Notes: a model not told the origin generated them from the sequence alone. 36,249 bases of DNA from Gomphosphaeria aponina SAG 52.96 = DSM 107014 (GCA_016903655.1 JADQBC010000024.1:1-36249), one strand, 5' to 3'; positions 8,353 to 16,368 are shown, counted from the first letter of the stretch. Numbers and translations: made by a program.

Positions 8353-8725
8353 CTAAGAGCCTTCGATTATGGTAATAATCGCAACTGTTATTTCTGACAT
8401 TTTCACATCATTAATATAGCCTAACTTGCGAATAAACCTCTGTAAGTCTGCACCTCTGGCGTTGCAGAGCATCAATTGCAGAAATTTTGGTTAAACTATT
8501 GGTGGCATCAGGCTCAATTTTAACGTGCCAGAAATTTTGGGAGAAAGATGGTTTCCAATTTGTAATTGGGGCGACAAGTTTAATGGGCAGCTTCCCTATT
8601 GCATCAGAACTAATGACAATAGCAGGACGCATTTTTTGGATTTCCGAACCAACAGTTGGGTCAAAATTAATTAACCAAATTTCCCGACGTTTAGGCAGTT
8701 CGGCGCTAGTAGTCAATGATGTCAC
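8353..8725 (-). pseudogene. MazF/PemK-type toxin with C-terminal frameshift
   Basis: The first 84 residues are a good MazF/PemK-like endoribonuclease: RREIWLINFDPTVGSEIQKM, RPAIVISSD, LPIKLVAPIT and TKISAIDALQ. After DALQ the frame changes to RQRCRLTEVYSQVRLY and stops at 8411. One base over, the expected family ending appears: RGADLQRFIRKLGYINDV, continuing to a stop at 8353. Removing one C at about 8458-8459 (G on the plus strand) would restore DALQRRGADLQRFIRKLGYI. So this is either a disrupted toxin or a one-base sequencing error. The upstream antitoxin gene overlaps its start by 20 bases, a normal toxin-antitoxin layout. MazF toxins cleave mRNA; the truncated form would lack the last strand and helix. 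Confidence 0.85.
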
Positions 8726-8978
8726 CTGCCATTAACTCCTGCCATTGAGAATCTTGTTCATAGTGAGCAGACATCTCCTCTGCTTGAGTTGCCAAAATGC
8801 GCCTCCGTTCCGTTATTGGTAGTTTGAGAAAAGCTAAACGCTCTGCCAAAGAAATAGATTGCTCTTCGGGAACTAAAATCACTATTTCCACAGTTTCGCC
8901 AACAGAAAGGGTTGGGTTTTGAATTTCAATTCTATTTCCTGGTAAAACTTTTGCTTTTAAATATAATGTTGATTTCAC
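8706..8978 (-). CDS. Antitoxin of the MazF-type module
   Basis: This 90-residue protein starts with a short beta-rich block (MKSTLYLKAKVLPGNRIEI, then LSVGETVEIVILVPEE), like a swapped-hairpin DNA-binding domain. An acidic helical tail follows (ITERRRILATQAEEMSAHYE, then WQELMAGDIIDY). That ending is typical of cyanobacterial antitoxins paired with MazF/PemK toxins. It precedes and overlaps the toxin by 20 bases. It probably neutralises the toxin by its C-terminal tail and represses the operon, by analogy with the family. The module is inserted between rfbG and rfbH, 51 bases after rfbG. With the toxin frameshifted, it may be an orphan antitoxin. Confidence 0.75.
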   Translation of the reverse strand: MKSTLYLKAKVLPGNRIEIQNPTLSVGETVEIVILVPEEQSISLAERLAFLKLPITERRRILATQAEEMSAHYEQDSQWQELMAGDIIDY

Positions 8979-9029
8979 TGGCTCAAATTACTCCTCACTT
9001 TTTTCCCCCCAGATAACTTGGTAAATTGT

Positions 9030-9953
9030 TTAATAGTAAGAGTTGATTTGTTCCTTAGTTATCTGACGAATTGCCGATGATGATTTAGCTTCAAAAACTT
9101 GCCGATACCAAGCTACTGTGGTGGCAATTGTCTTTGAAAAATCCCACTTTGGTTGCCAGTTAAGTTGATGATAAACTTTGTCTATGGATAAGTTAAGTAA
9201 GTTGGCTTCATGGACTGCATGAGGGTCAGAAACATCTGACCAAGTTCCTGGCCAATATTTTAAGATTTCTTCCACTAAATCTTTGACTGAGCGGTTGCTA
9301 GTTATATTCGGTCCAAAATTAAAAGCATCAGTAAAAGGATTTTTTTCTGAGTTATTTTCCCCTGCTGCATACATTTTTTCTGCTAATAAAAGATAGCCAC
9401 CAAGAGGTTCTAAAACGTGCTGCCAAGGGCGTGTTGCTTTAGGGTTACGCACTAAAATTGACTGATTTTGTTGTAAAGCACGCATGGCATCTGGGACAAT
9501 ACGGTCTTCTGACCAGTCACCACCGCCGATGACATTTCCCGATCGCACACTAGCGATCGCCACTGGTGAGTTAGTAAAGAATGATTTACGCCAAGAAGCG
9601 ATCGCTATTTCTGCTGCTCCTTTACTGGAACTATAGGGTTCATAACCTCCAAGTGGGTCGATTTCTCGATAAGCGTGAACCCACTCCTTATTTTCATACA
9701 CCTTATCCGTAGTAATCAGCACTGCGGCGCAATTATAATCCAAAGGGCGCAACGCTTCCATTACATTAATTGTGCCAATTACATTAGTTTGCCAAGTCAA
9801 CACAGGTTCCCGATAGGAGCGACGCACCAAAGGCTGGGCAGCCAGATGAAAGACCACATCAGGTTTCTCTTGCTTTACCAAAGATTTTACCAGAGCATCT
9901 TCCCTCAGATCACCAATATGATGATTAATATCTTTAGCTAACTCCAACTGCAT
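9030..9953 (-). pseudogene. rfbG: CDP-glucose 4,6-dehydratase missing its N-terminal NAD-binding segment
   Basis: RfbG is an NAD-dependent short-chain dehydrogenase that converts CDP-glucose to CDP-4-keto-6-deoxyglucose. The open frame is 307 residues, against about 355-360 in the family. It keeps VVFHLAAQPLVRRSYREP, TTDKVYENKEW, and the YxxxK-type active site in GGYEPYSSSKGAAEIA. It also keeps SVRSGNVIGGGDW and RPWQHVLEPLGGYLLLAE. The first 50 or so residues are absent, including the TGHTGFKGS dinucleotide-binding loop, and an in-frame stop lies directly upstream of the ATG. Immediately upstream, in another frame, is the 5' end of rfbF. The missing DNA is therefore the rest of rfbF plus the start of rfbG. 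Without the glycine-rich loop the protein should not bind NAD, so it is treated as non-functional. Confidence 0.88.
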
Positions 9954-10081
9954 TTAGCATAGGTTTTCATAATATGCCAAATGATTGGCCGACCGCCTAC
10001 TTCCACCAGGGGTTTGGGGCGATATTCTGTTTCTTCCCTCAGTCTAGTTCCTTTCCCACCTGCCAGAATTACTACCTGCAT
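9938..10081 (-). pseudogene. rfbF: Truncated glucose-1-phosphate cytidylyltransferase
   Basis: The minus strand from the ATG at 10081 reads [19 protein letters not shown], then [20 protein letters not shown], then TYA. This is the nucleotidyltransferase start of RfbF, with the GGxGTRL signature and the PKPxxExGGxPIxWHIM block. After about 42 residues it runs into KCSWS and a stop at 9938, where the truncated rfbG sequence begins. A full-length RfbF is about 255-260 residues. The order rfbF-rfbG-rfbH is the usual operon order, so one deletion has fused the first two genes. The fragment cannot encode an active enzyme. Confidence 0.85.
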
Positions 10082-10213
10082 TTGCCAGCTCCTCTTTTTG
10101 TACTATTTTGTAAGGAATTGATTTATAAAATATGATAAGATATAAGAGAGAAAAAATCAAGCTTTGCCCCTAAAATGCGTCTAAGCTGATTTTGGATAAT
10201 TTAGACAAATAAA

Positions 10214-11257
10214 ATGAATCATTTATTATCTTCTCAACTTGCAAACACCACGCTCACTACACCTGAAGCAGTTTATTTATCAGTGGTGGTGCCAATTTAT
10301 AATGAAGCAGAAAGTTTATCTAAATTAATAGAAGCTATTGCTACTACTTTGCGAGAAAATCAGCTCAAGTATGAAATTATCTGTGTAGATGATGGCTCTC
10401 AAGATGGTTCGACGGAAATACTGCGTCAAATTGCTCATAGTCGCACAGATTTCAAGGCTGTTATCCTGCGCCGTAACTATGGCCAAACTCCAGCAATGGC
10501 GGCAGGTTTTAAACAAGCTCAAGGGAAGGTTATTGTTACTCTCGATGGGGACTTGCAAAATGACCCAGAAGATATTCCTCAACTACTTGCAAAGTTGGAA
10601 GAAGGTTATGATTTAGTAAGTGGTTGGCGCAAAGATAGACAGGATGCTGCTCTCACTCGTCTCCTTCCTTCTAAAATTGCAAATTGGATGATTGGAATTG
10701 TTACAGGAGTCAAATTGCATGATTATGGTTGTTCTCTCAAAGCTTATCGTTCAGAATTGGTGGATGATATGAATTTATATGGCGAGTTACATAGATTTCT
10801 GCCTGCTTTAGCCTATATTGAAGGTGCAAGAATTGCTGAGTTACCAGTGCGTCACCATGCCCGTCGCTACGGTACAAGTAAATATGGTTTGGGACGCACT
10901 TTCCGTGTCTTAATGGACTTGTTTACAGTGTTTTTTATGAAAAAGTTTCTTACTCGCCCGATGCACGTTTTTGGTCTTTTTGGTCTGAGTGCTATAGTTT
11001 TGGGGACTTTTTTGGGCCTATATCTCACTTTTCTTAAACTGGGTTTAGGTCAAAGTATTGGCGATCGCCCTCTCTTAATTTTGGCTGTTCTACTGGTTTT
11101 TACAGGAGTACAACTGTTTAGTTTTGGTCTGCTCGCAGAATTATTAATGCGCACTTACCACGAGTCACAAAAACGCCCCATCTATCGCATACGTGAGGTG
11201 ATAGTGAATAATGGCTCATCAACCATCAAACCATCAACCATCAACCATCAACAATGA
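10214..11257 (+). CDS. Membrane-anchored family 2 glycosyltransferase (DPM1/GtrB-like)
   Basis: This 347-residue protein has a GT2 domain at residues 20-235: LSVVVPIYNEAESL at 22-35, ICVDDGSQDGSTEIL at 56-70, and VTLDGDLQNDPEDIPQL at 108-124, in which DGD supplies the metal-binding site. Two hydrophobic helices follow, at about 251-275 and 287-312, as in GtrB/DPM-type enzymes that transfer a sugar from a nucleotide donor to a lipid carrier. The likely product is a polyprenyl-phosphate sugar at the inner membrane. It is transcribed divergently from the damaged rfbF end. The last 14 residues (GSSTIKPSTINHQQ) are encoded by a CCATCAA heptamer repeat, so the tail is of repeat origin. The stop overlaps the tab2 start by 4 bases (ATGA). 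Confidence 0.9.
   Translation: MNHLLSSQLANTTLTTPEAVYLSVVVPIYNEAESLSKLIEAIATTLRENQLKYEIICVDDGSQDGSTEILRQIAHSRTDFKAVILRRNYGQTPAMAAGFKQAQGKVIVTLDGDLQNDPEDIPQLLAKLEEGYDLVSGWRKDRQDAALTRLLPSKIANWMIGIVTGVKLHDYGCSLKAYRSELVDDMNLYGELHRFLPALAYIEGARIAELPVRHHARRYGTSKYGLGRTFRVLMDLFTVFFMKKFLTRPMHVFGLFGLSAIVLGTFLGLYLTFLKLGLGQSIGDRPLLILAVLLVFTGVQLFSFGLLAELLMRTYHESQKRPIYRIREVIVNNGSSTIKPSTINHQQ
11216..11252. repeat. Heptamer tandem repeat (CCATCAA) at a gene junction
   Basis: There are about five imperfect units of CCATCAA. The array codes for the C-terminal tail of the glycosyltransferase and abuts the tab2 start codon. It is in the same family as the arrays at 12151-12231 and 12308-12325. Confidence 0.75.
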
Positions 11258-12144
11258 ACACTATTTGGGAATTAGATTTTTATTCGCGGCCGCTTATCGA
11301 TGAAAATAAGAAGAAAAAGTGGGAATTATTAATCTGTGAAAGTCCCCAGAAAATTGAACGAGAGCCAGATTCTTTGTTTAAATACGCTCAAGAATGTCCG
11401 AGTAATACAGTAAATTCTCTTTGGTTGCGGGAAACATTGGCAAAAGCCATCGCCGCAGCACCTTCCTCCCCCAAAAAAATCCGCTTTTTCCGTCGCCAAA
11501 TGAATAATATGATTACAAAAGCTTGCGAAGAACTAGATATCCCCGCAGTTCCCTCAAGACATACTTATGCTCTCAATCAATGGCTAGAAGAGCGGTTACG
11601 AGATTTTTACCCAGATCAGCCTGGATATGACCGAGGGGCAGCAAATTCGGCTTCTGTACAATATCCTGCTAGTAATGCTGTACCTTTACCTGATGCTGTT
11701 AGGGGAGATAAGGGGGATAAATGGGCTTTTGTGACTCTCGAAACTGCTGCGTTTACGGAAATGAATGAGTGGGATATTGCTTTTGGGGAAGCTTTTCCTC
11801 TGTCAATGATCTCCCCTTCGGCTCAAGTCACTCCCCCCTTTCAAAAGGAGTCCATTCCTGGGGTAATTATTTTCTCTAGTCGAGCGCTTCCTCTGGCAGG
11901 TTGGATGTCTGGTTTAGAGTTGGGTTTTCTGGAATTTGAAGATGGGAAATTTCCGAGAATACGCTTAGAAACTGGGGTGAGTGATAGTTGGATTTTGGCT
12001 AATATTACTGACCCGAAAACTTTGGCAGAAGCAAGGGGTTTTGCTCGGGCTAAAAAAGAGGCTCAACAAGTGCATTTTTTGGCAATTCAAGCTAATCCAG
12101 AAGCAGAATCTTTTGCAGGATTTTGGTTATTATTGGGAGGGTAA
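11254..12144 (+). CDS. Tab2/Atab2 family RNA-binding protein
   Basis: This 296-residue protein matches the Tab2/Atab2 (DUF1092) family. It begins MNTIWELDFYSRPLIDENKK with WELLICES, the family's opening. Later blocks are WLRETL, KKIRFFRRQMNNMITKACEE, VPSRHTYALNQWLEERLRDF and LPLAGWMSGLELGFLEF. The C-terminal AKKEAQQVHFLAIQANPEAE followed by FAGFWLLL is also characteristic. In Chlamydomonas and Arabidopsis, Tab2/ATAB2 binds RNA and promotes translation of photosystem mRNAs such as psaB; the cyanobacterial role is less clear. Two stretches, VRGDKGDK (about 149-156) and SAQVTPPFQKES (about 189-200), look like in-frame insertions built from short repeats. It is coupled to the upstream glycosyltransferase by a 4-base overlap. 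Confidence 0.88.
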   Translation: MNTIWELDFYSRPLIDENKKKKWELLICESPQKIEREPDSLFKYAQECPSNTVNSLWLRETLAKAIAAAPSSPKKIRFFRRQMNNMITKACEELDIPAVPSRHTYALNQWLEERLRDFYPDQPGYDRGAANSASVQYPASNAVPLPDAVRGDKGDKWAFVTLETAAFTEMNEWDIAFGEAFPLSMISPSAQVTPPFQKESIPGVIIFSSRALPLAGWMSGLELGFLEFEDGKFPRIRLETGVSDSWILANITDPKTLAEARGFARAKKEAQQVHFLAIQANPEAESFAGFWLLLGG

Positions 12145-12150
12145 AATTGT

Positions 12151-12231
12151 TATGGTTAATGGTTGATGGTTGATGGTTGATGGTTCATAGCCGACTATCA
12201 ACTATCAACTATCAACTATTAACTATCAACT
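12151..12231. repeat. Inverted heptamer tandem arrays forming a long hairpin
   Basis: Several GGTTGAT units are followed by TTCATAGCCGACTAT and then several ATCAACT units. The two arms are complementary if G-U pairs are allowed, giving a long RNA hairpin with its apex at ATAGCCGACTAT. It follows the tab2 stop and may act as a terminator or an RNA-stability element. A shorter relative, with GTTCATAGCAGACTATCAAC, is at 16329-16363. Confidence 0.75.
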
Positions 12232-12237
12232 AATTTG

Positions 12238-12306
12238 GGTGCGTTACGGCCAACATTTAAATTGTTCTTCTGAACCATAAATTTTTACTGCCCTAAGGCA
12301 CCCTAG
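12238..12306. repeat. GGTGCGTTACGGC palindromic repeat, copy 1
   Basis: The element is about 69 bases long, with imperfect inverted ends GGTGCGTTACGGC and GCCCTAAGGCACCCTA. A second copy is at 22645-22713. It sits inside the heptamer array: CAACTAATTTGGG lies on its left, and the array resumes on its right as ACCATCAACTATCAACTAAA. This suggests insertion into a pre-existing array. Confidence 0.7.
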
Positions 12307-12307
12307 G

Positions 12308-12325
12308 ACCATCAACTATCAACTA
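12308..12325. repeat. Heptamer repeat remnant downstream of the inserted element
   Basis: The sequence ACCATCAACTATCAACTA continues the array interrupted at 12238. It ends 15 bases before the ATG of the PmbA/TldE-like gene, so it occupies that gene's leader. Confidence 0.6.
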
Positions 12326-12340
12326 AATTGGGAAGAAAAG

Positions 12341-13624
12341 ATGACAGAAGAGGCGGAAAAATTGTTAGAATTAGCTCAGAAAAAAGGAGCTGAACAGGCA
12401 GAAGTGTATCAGGCGAAAGCTCTTTCTCATCCAGTATATTTTGAAGCGAATCGATTAAAACAATTGGAAAGTTGTGAATCAGAAGGTATTGCTTTAAGAA
12501 TATGGCGGGCTGGGTGTCCAGGTTTGGCAGTAGCTTACGGAAATGTTGAACCAGAAATATTGGTAGAAAAAGCGATCGCTCTCTCCCAACTTAACCCCCC
12601 AGAAACTATTGAACTTACCCCACCTCGCACTGCTATTTATCCCACTTTTGGGGAAACTGTACCAGTAGAAACATTAATTGAAATTGGGAAAAACGCAATT
12701 GCTCAAATTCGTGATGCTTATCCAGAAATACTGTGTAGTGCAGAATTTGAGTGCGAAACAGAAACCACAATTCTGGTTAATTCTTTGGGACTCCATTGCC
12801 AATATACTGATATTTCTCTGAGTTATTATTTGGGAGTAGAATTAATTAAGGGAGAAGATTTTTTAGGGATTTATGGTGGGCAATATTCTCGAAATAAACT
12901 GGAAACAAATGAAGTTGTAGAGCAAATTATTCAAAGATTAACATGGGCGAGTAATAATGTTGATCCACCCACAGGAAAAGTACCCATTTTATTTACAGCA
13001 AATGCAGCAACCATGCTCTGGGGAACAGTTTCTGCTGCTTTAAGTGGGAAAAATGTTTTGGAGGGTTCTTCGCCTTGGAGTGAGCTTTTGGGAAAAAATG
13101 TGGTGGCAGACTGTCTTACTCTTGCTCAAAAACCAAATCTAGAACCCCATAATTGTCCTTTCGATGATGAGGGAACCCTAACTCAAGAATTAAATTTAAT
13201 TACATCTGGAAAACTCCAACAATTTTACACTGACCGCACTACGGCTAGGGGATTGAAAATGGAGACGACTGGGAATGGTTTTCGTCCTAGTTTGGGGGGT
13301 TATCCTACTCCAGATTTAGTAAATTTAATTATTCAACCTGGAGTTGGGTCATTAAAAGATTTAATTAGTGAGTTAGATGAAGCAATAGTAGTAGATCAAA
13401 TTTTAGGTGGTGGGGCTGATATTTCTGGGGATTTTTCAATTAACCTGGATTTAGGTTATCGAGTGCGTAAAGGAGAAATTGTTGGCAGGGTTAAAGATAC
13501 TATGGTGGCAGGAAATGTATATCATGCTTTAAAACAGGTGGTAAAATTAGGTGGTGATGTGGATTGGAATGGTTCCACTTTAACCCCTTCTTTAATTGTG
13601 GATGGTCTTTCAGTAATTGGGTAG
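12341..13624 (+). CDS. PmbA/TldE-like protein of the TldD/PmbA family
   Basis: This 427-residue protein spans the whole TldD/PmbA fold. The N-terminal AEQAEVYQAKALSHPVYFEA and the substrate-groove region EGIALRIWR are followed by PILFTANAATMLWG, SPWSELLGKNV, FDDEGT and TARGLKMETTGNGFR. It ends with the typical GGADISGDFSINLDLGYRVR, then VAGNVYHALKQV. I see no HExxxH zinc motif, which TldD has, so this is the TldE/PmbA-type partner rather than the catalytic subunit. TldD/TldE pairs process modified peptides and CcdA in Escherichia coli. The TldD partner is not in this window. The leader contains repeats, which leaves the ribosome binding site weak (GGGAAGAAAAG). Confidence 0.88.
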   Translation: MTEEAEKLLELAQKKGAEQAEVYQAKALSHPVYFEANRLKQLESCESEGIALRIWRAGCPGLAVAYGNVEPEILVEKAIALSQLNPPETIELTPPRTAIYPTFGETVPVETLIEIGKNAIAQIRDAYPEILCSAEFECETETTILVNSLGLHCQYTDISLSYYLGVELIKGEDFLGIYGGQYSRNKLETNEVVEQIIQRLTWASNNVDPPTGKVPILFTANAATMLWGTVSAALSGKNVLEGSSPWSELLGKNVVADCLTLAQKPNLEPHNCPFDDEGTLTQELNLITSGKLQQFYTDRTTARGLKMETTGNGFRPSLGGYPTPDLVNLIIQPGVGSLKDLISELDEAIVVDQILGGGADISGDFSINLDLGYRVRKGEIVGRVKDTMVAGNVYHALKQVVKLGGDVDWNGSTLTPSLIVDGLSVIG

Positions 13625-13633
13625 TTAATGGTT

Positions 13634-13699
13634 AAAGGAGTTTAAACCCCTTGTCTAGTTTTCAATTCAATACCCAAGTTATTCTGTTAAGTGCCCCTA
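13634..13699. repeat. Dispersed intergenic repeat (GTTTAAAC ... TGTTAAGTGCCCCTA), copy A
   Basis: AAAGGAGTTTAAACCCCTTG is followed 30 bases later by CTGTTAAGTGCCCCTA. The same two blocks in the same order occur at 16946-16990, with a shorter spacer. This copy ends 7 bases before the ATG of the ClC gene and so displaces its normal leader. Confidence 0.65.
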
Positions 13700-13706
13700 C
13701 TGACAA

Positions 13707-16328
13707 ATGACTAAACTATATCTTTGGATTAAATCTAGACACTTCGCCCGAAGTTCTATAAGTACACGTTTCGCTCTGATCGAAGCTTGTTTAATTGGTT
13801 TGCTGTCCGCACTGGCGGCTTTATTTGTGAAGGAAGGCATTAGCTGGGTGGGAGCATTGCGTCTGCAAGCAGCAGACAGGTTTGGCCCTACTCTCATCTT
13901 GCCTCTTTTTGGCTTAACTCTGGGCATGGCAGCGGGTTGGTTGATCGAACAGGTATCTGTTGCAGCGGCAGGCGGAGGTATTCCCCCAGTAAAAGCAGCT
14001 TTGGCGCGGTTTCCCGTTACTTTGTCCCTCCGAGTGGCCATAGTAAAAGCAGTGGGTACAATTTTGGTTTTGGGTTCGGGTTTAACTCTCGGTCGTCGTG
14101 CGCCTACAGTACATATTGGGGCTGCACTGGCGGCTCAATTGAGTAGTTGGTTGCCTACTCCTCCAGAACATCGTCGCCAAATGATTGCCGCTGGTGCAGC
14201 AGCGGGTTTGGCAGCAGGTTTTGATGCTCCTATTGCTGGGGTGATGTTTGTGGTGGAAGAACTGATGCGGGATGTTTCGGGTTTGACACTCGAAACGGCT
14301 ATTCTCGCTTCTTTTATTGGGGCGGTGGTGGGGCGACGTTTGTTTGGTTCTGATGAATTGAATATTTCTGTAGCTTTGATGGACTCTTCTGTGCAAGGTA
14401 GTTTCTCCCTCGCTGAAATTCCTTTCTATCTCATTTTGGGTATTGCCGCAGGGATTTTTGGGGCATTATTTAATCGGGGTATCCTCTTCAGTCTTCAAGT
14501 AAACCGCCGTCTCAATTTACCCATGTCTTTGCGGATCGGAATGGCGGGACTAATTTCTGGCTTGATTATTTCTTTTTTGCCTTCTGTTTTTAATAATAAT
14601 GCGGGTTTGCGGGATTTTTTAATGAGTAGTGAGGCTGGTTGGCAAACAACAGCGATCGCTTTTGTTGCTCATTTTTTTCTCTCGATCCTGGCTGCTGGTA
14701 CTGGCGCTCCTGGTGGTCTTTTTGTCCCCGCTCTTATTCTTGGTGCTGCTTTGGGCGACTTGGTGGGAACTGCTCAAGTGTATCTGTTGGGAATTAATGC
14801 AAAATATACATACGTTTTGGCGGGAATGGGAGCATTTTTTACTGCTGTTGTCCGTGCACCTTTTACGGCGATCATTATTGTCTTTGAAATGACTGCTGAT
14901 TTTAATTTAGTCTTACCTCTGATGATCGGTGCTGCGGTTGCTTATTTTGTGGCGGAAAGTTTCTCTTCAGGTTCTCTCGATGAACACATCTTGAAAGCAA
15001 GCGGAATAGAGTTAAAAGATGATTTCCCTACTAATGATTTCCTCAACAAACTTAAGGCGGCAGATGTGATGCAGTCTCAGGTGGAAACTCTCTCTACTCA
15101 TCTTACTCTCGATGAAGTCAAACAGGCAATGTCTCAATCCCATCATCGAGGTTTTCCTGTGGTTGAGGATGGTAAATTGGTGGGTATTGTCACTCAAAGC
15201 GATTTGACAAAATTAGATGTGGGGAATATTCCTTTAAAACAGATTATGACTCCCCAACCTGTTACGATTAAACCCAATGCTGCTCTCGGTGATGTTCTCT
15301 ATTTACTTAACCGTTATAAAATATCCCGTCTCCCTGTTATTGAGGGTAATAAGTTGGTGGGAATTATTACTCGCAGTGATATTATTCGGGTAGAAGTTAA
15401 CCAACTGAGTGGGAAGAAGGAAAAAAGTTCTCAGTCAACTCCTTCTTTTGTTGTTTATCAAACTCGCTCCCCAGAAATAGGTAAGGGGCGTATTCTCCTG
15501 CCAATTTCTAATCCTCATACTGCCCCAGCACTGTTAAAAATAGCAGGGGCTATCGCTCGTTCTTCCCAATTTGAGTTAGAATGTCTCCAAGTAATTCCAA
15601 TTCCTAAACATAGTTCCCCCGCAGAAACTTCCGTTAATACTCAAGCTAGCCGTAAACTAATGCGTCGGGTGGAAAGGTTTGGCCGTAACCATAAAATTCC
15701 TGTTCATACTCAAATTCGCGTTAGCTATGATATTGCTGATACTATTTTAAGTGTTATTCGCGAGCGCCATATCGATTTGTTGTTAATGGGTTGGAAGGGG
15801 AGAACATCTAATCAAGATGCTATTTTTGGCAATTTAGTAGATAAGTTAATTAATGCAGCTACCTGTGAGTTAATTTTAGTTAAACTGAGTAATAATTTAA
15901 ATTATTACCCTTATAATTTAGCAAGAAATAGTAACTGGTTAGTGCCGATGGCGGGGGGCCCAAATGCTGCACAAGCGCTTAAACTTTTACCCGCCCTTAC
16001 TGCTGTTTATCAACCTCCTTATTCTCCTATCATTTGGCTCTGTCGTGTATATCCTCCTGCTGAATATTCCCCAGATCCTCCTGATTTAAAACAAATAGCA
16101 ACTTCCCTGCAAAATCAACTAAATTTAAAAGTTATTTCCCTAGCAATGGGTTCCCATTCTGTTATTAATTCATTGTCTCGTTTAGCAACAAATCAAAACT
16201 GTGATGTGGTGATTTTGGGTGCTTCTCGTGAAGGTTTATTAAAACAAGTAATTCAAGGCAATATCCCAGAAGCGATCGCTACTCAAGTTGACTCTACTGT
16301 TATTCTTGTCCGCACTGCAATCAGTTAA
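13707..16328 (+). CDS. ClC family chloride channel/transporter with CBS pair and Usp domains
   Basis: This 873-residue protein has three regions. Residues 20-440 form a ClC membrane core with GGGIPPVKAALARFP (89-103), GSGLTLGRRAPTVHIG (123-138) and GAPGGLFVPALILGA. Residues 455-565 are two CBS domains (DVMQSQVETL...GIVTQSDLT and IMTPQPVTI...GIITRSDII). The rest holds two UspA-like domains. The first includes HIDLLLMGWKGRTSNQ. The second ends GASREGLLKQVIQGNIPEAI then VDSTVILVR, which matches the ATP-binding G-2x-G-9x-G type. The position of the gating glutamate (GREGP in E. coli ClC) is Arg131, so it may conduct chloride without a proton-coupled gate. The CBS and Usp parts suggest control by adenine nucleotides. 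A repeat element lies just upstream of the start. Confidence 0.9.
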   Translation: MTKLYLWIKSRHFARSSISTRFALIEACLIGLLSALAALFVKEGISWVGALRLQAADRFGPTLILPLFGLTLGMAAGWLIEQVSVAAAGGGIPPVKAALARFPVTLSLRVAIVKAVGTILVLGSGLTLGRRAPTVHIGAALAAQLSSWLPTPPEHRRQMIAAGAAAGLAAGFDAPIAGVMFVVEELMRDVSGLTLETAILASFIGAVVGRRLFGSDELNISVALMDSSVQGSFSLAEIPFYLILGIAAGIFGALFNRGILFSLQVNRRLNLPMSLRIGMAGLISGLIISFLPSVFNNNAGLRDFLMSSEAGWQTTAIAFVAHFFLSILAAGTGAPGGLFVPALILGAALGDLVGTAQVYLLGINAKYTYVLAGMGAFFTAVVRAPFTAIIIVFEMTADFNLVLPLMIGAAVAYFVAESFSSGSLDEHILKASGIELKDDFPTNDFLNKLKAADVMQSQVETLSTHLTLDEVKQAMSQSHHRGFPVVEDGKLVGIVTQSDLTKLDVGNIPLKQIMTPQPVTIKPNAALGDVLYLLNRYKISRLPVIEGNKLVGIITRSDIIRVEVNQLSGKKEKSSQSTPSFVVYQTRSPEIGKGRILLPISNPHTAPALLKIAGAIARSSQFELECLQVIPIPKHSSPAETSVNTQASRKLMRRVERFGRNHKIPVHTQIRVSYDIADTILSVIRERHIDLLLMGWKGRTSNQDAIFGNLVDKLINAATCELILVKLSNNLNYYPYNLARNSNWLVPMAGGPNAAQALKLLPALTAVYQPPYSPIIWLCRVYPPAEYSPDPPDLKQIATSLQNQLNLKVISLAMGSHSVINSLSRLATNQNCDVVILGASREGLLKQVIQGNIPEAIATQVDSTVILVRTAIS

Positions 16329-16363
16329 TTGTTAATTGTTCATAGCAGACTATCAACCATCAA
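16329..16363. repeat. Short member of the heptamer/GTTCATAGC hairpin family
   Basis: GTTAATTGTTCATAGCAGAC is followed by TATCAACCATCAA. This is the same apex as in the array at 12151-12231 (ATAGC-GACTAT), in the short gap between the ClC gene and the next start codon. Confidence 0.55.
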
Positions 16364-16368
16364 TTATT

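Noticed and set aside
10395..10420. T-loop-like GGTTCGA as a sign of a tRNA gene
   Set aside because: It lies within the glycosyltransferase coding sequence and no cloverleaf can be drawn around it; the similar GGTTCGA in psbD is rejected for the same reason.
12151..12325. Possible CRISPR array
   Set aside because: Units are 7 bases and contiguous, with no unique spacers and no cas genes nearby; it is a heptamer tandem repeat.
12341..13624. Assignment as the catalytic TldD subunit
   Set aside because: No HExxxH zinc motif is present; the sequence fits the PmbA/TldE side of the family.
13697..14396. Two antisense open frames (114 and 104 codons) under the ClC gene
   Set aside because: They are shadows of a clearly coding frame, with no domain of their own.
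16336..16368. TTG start extending the M15-like protein by 11 residues
   Set aside because: The extension is translated from the repeat at 16329-16363; the ATG at 16369 begins the conserved part.
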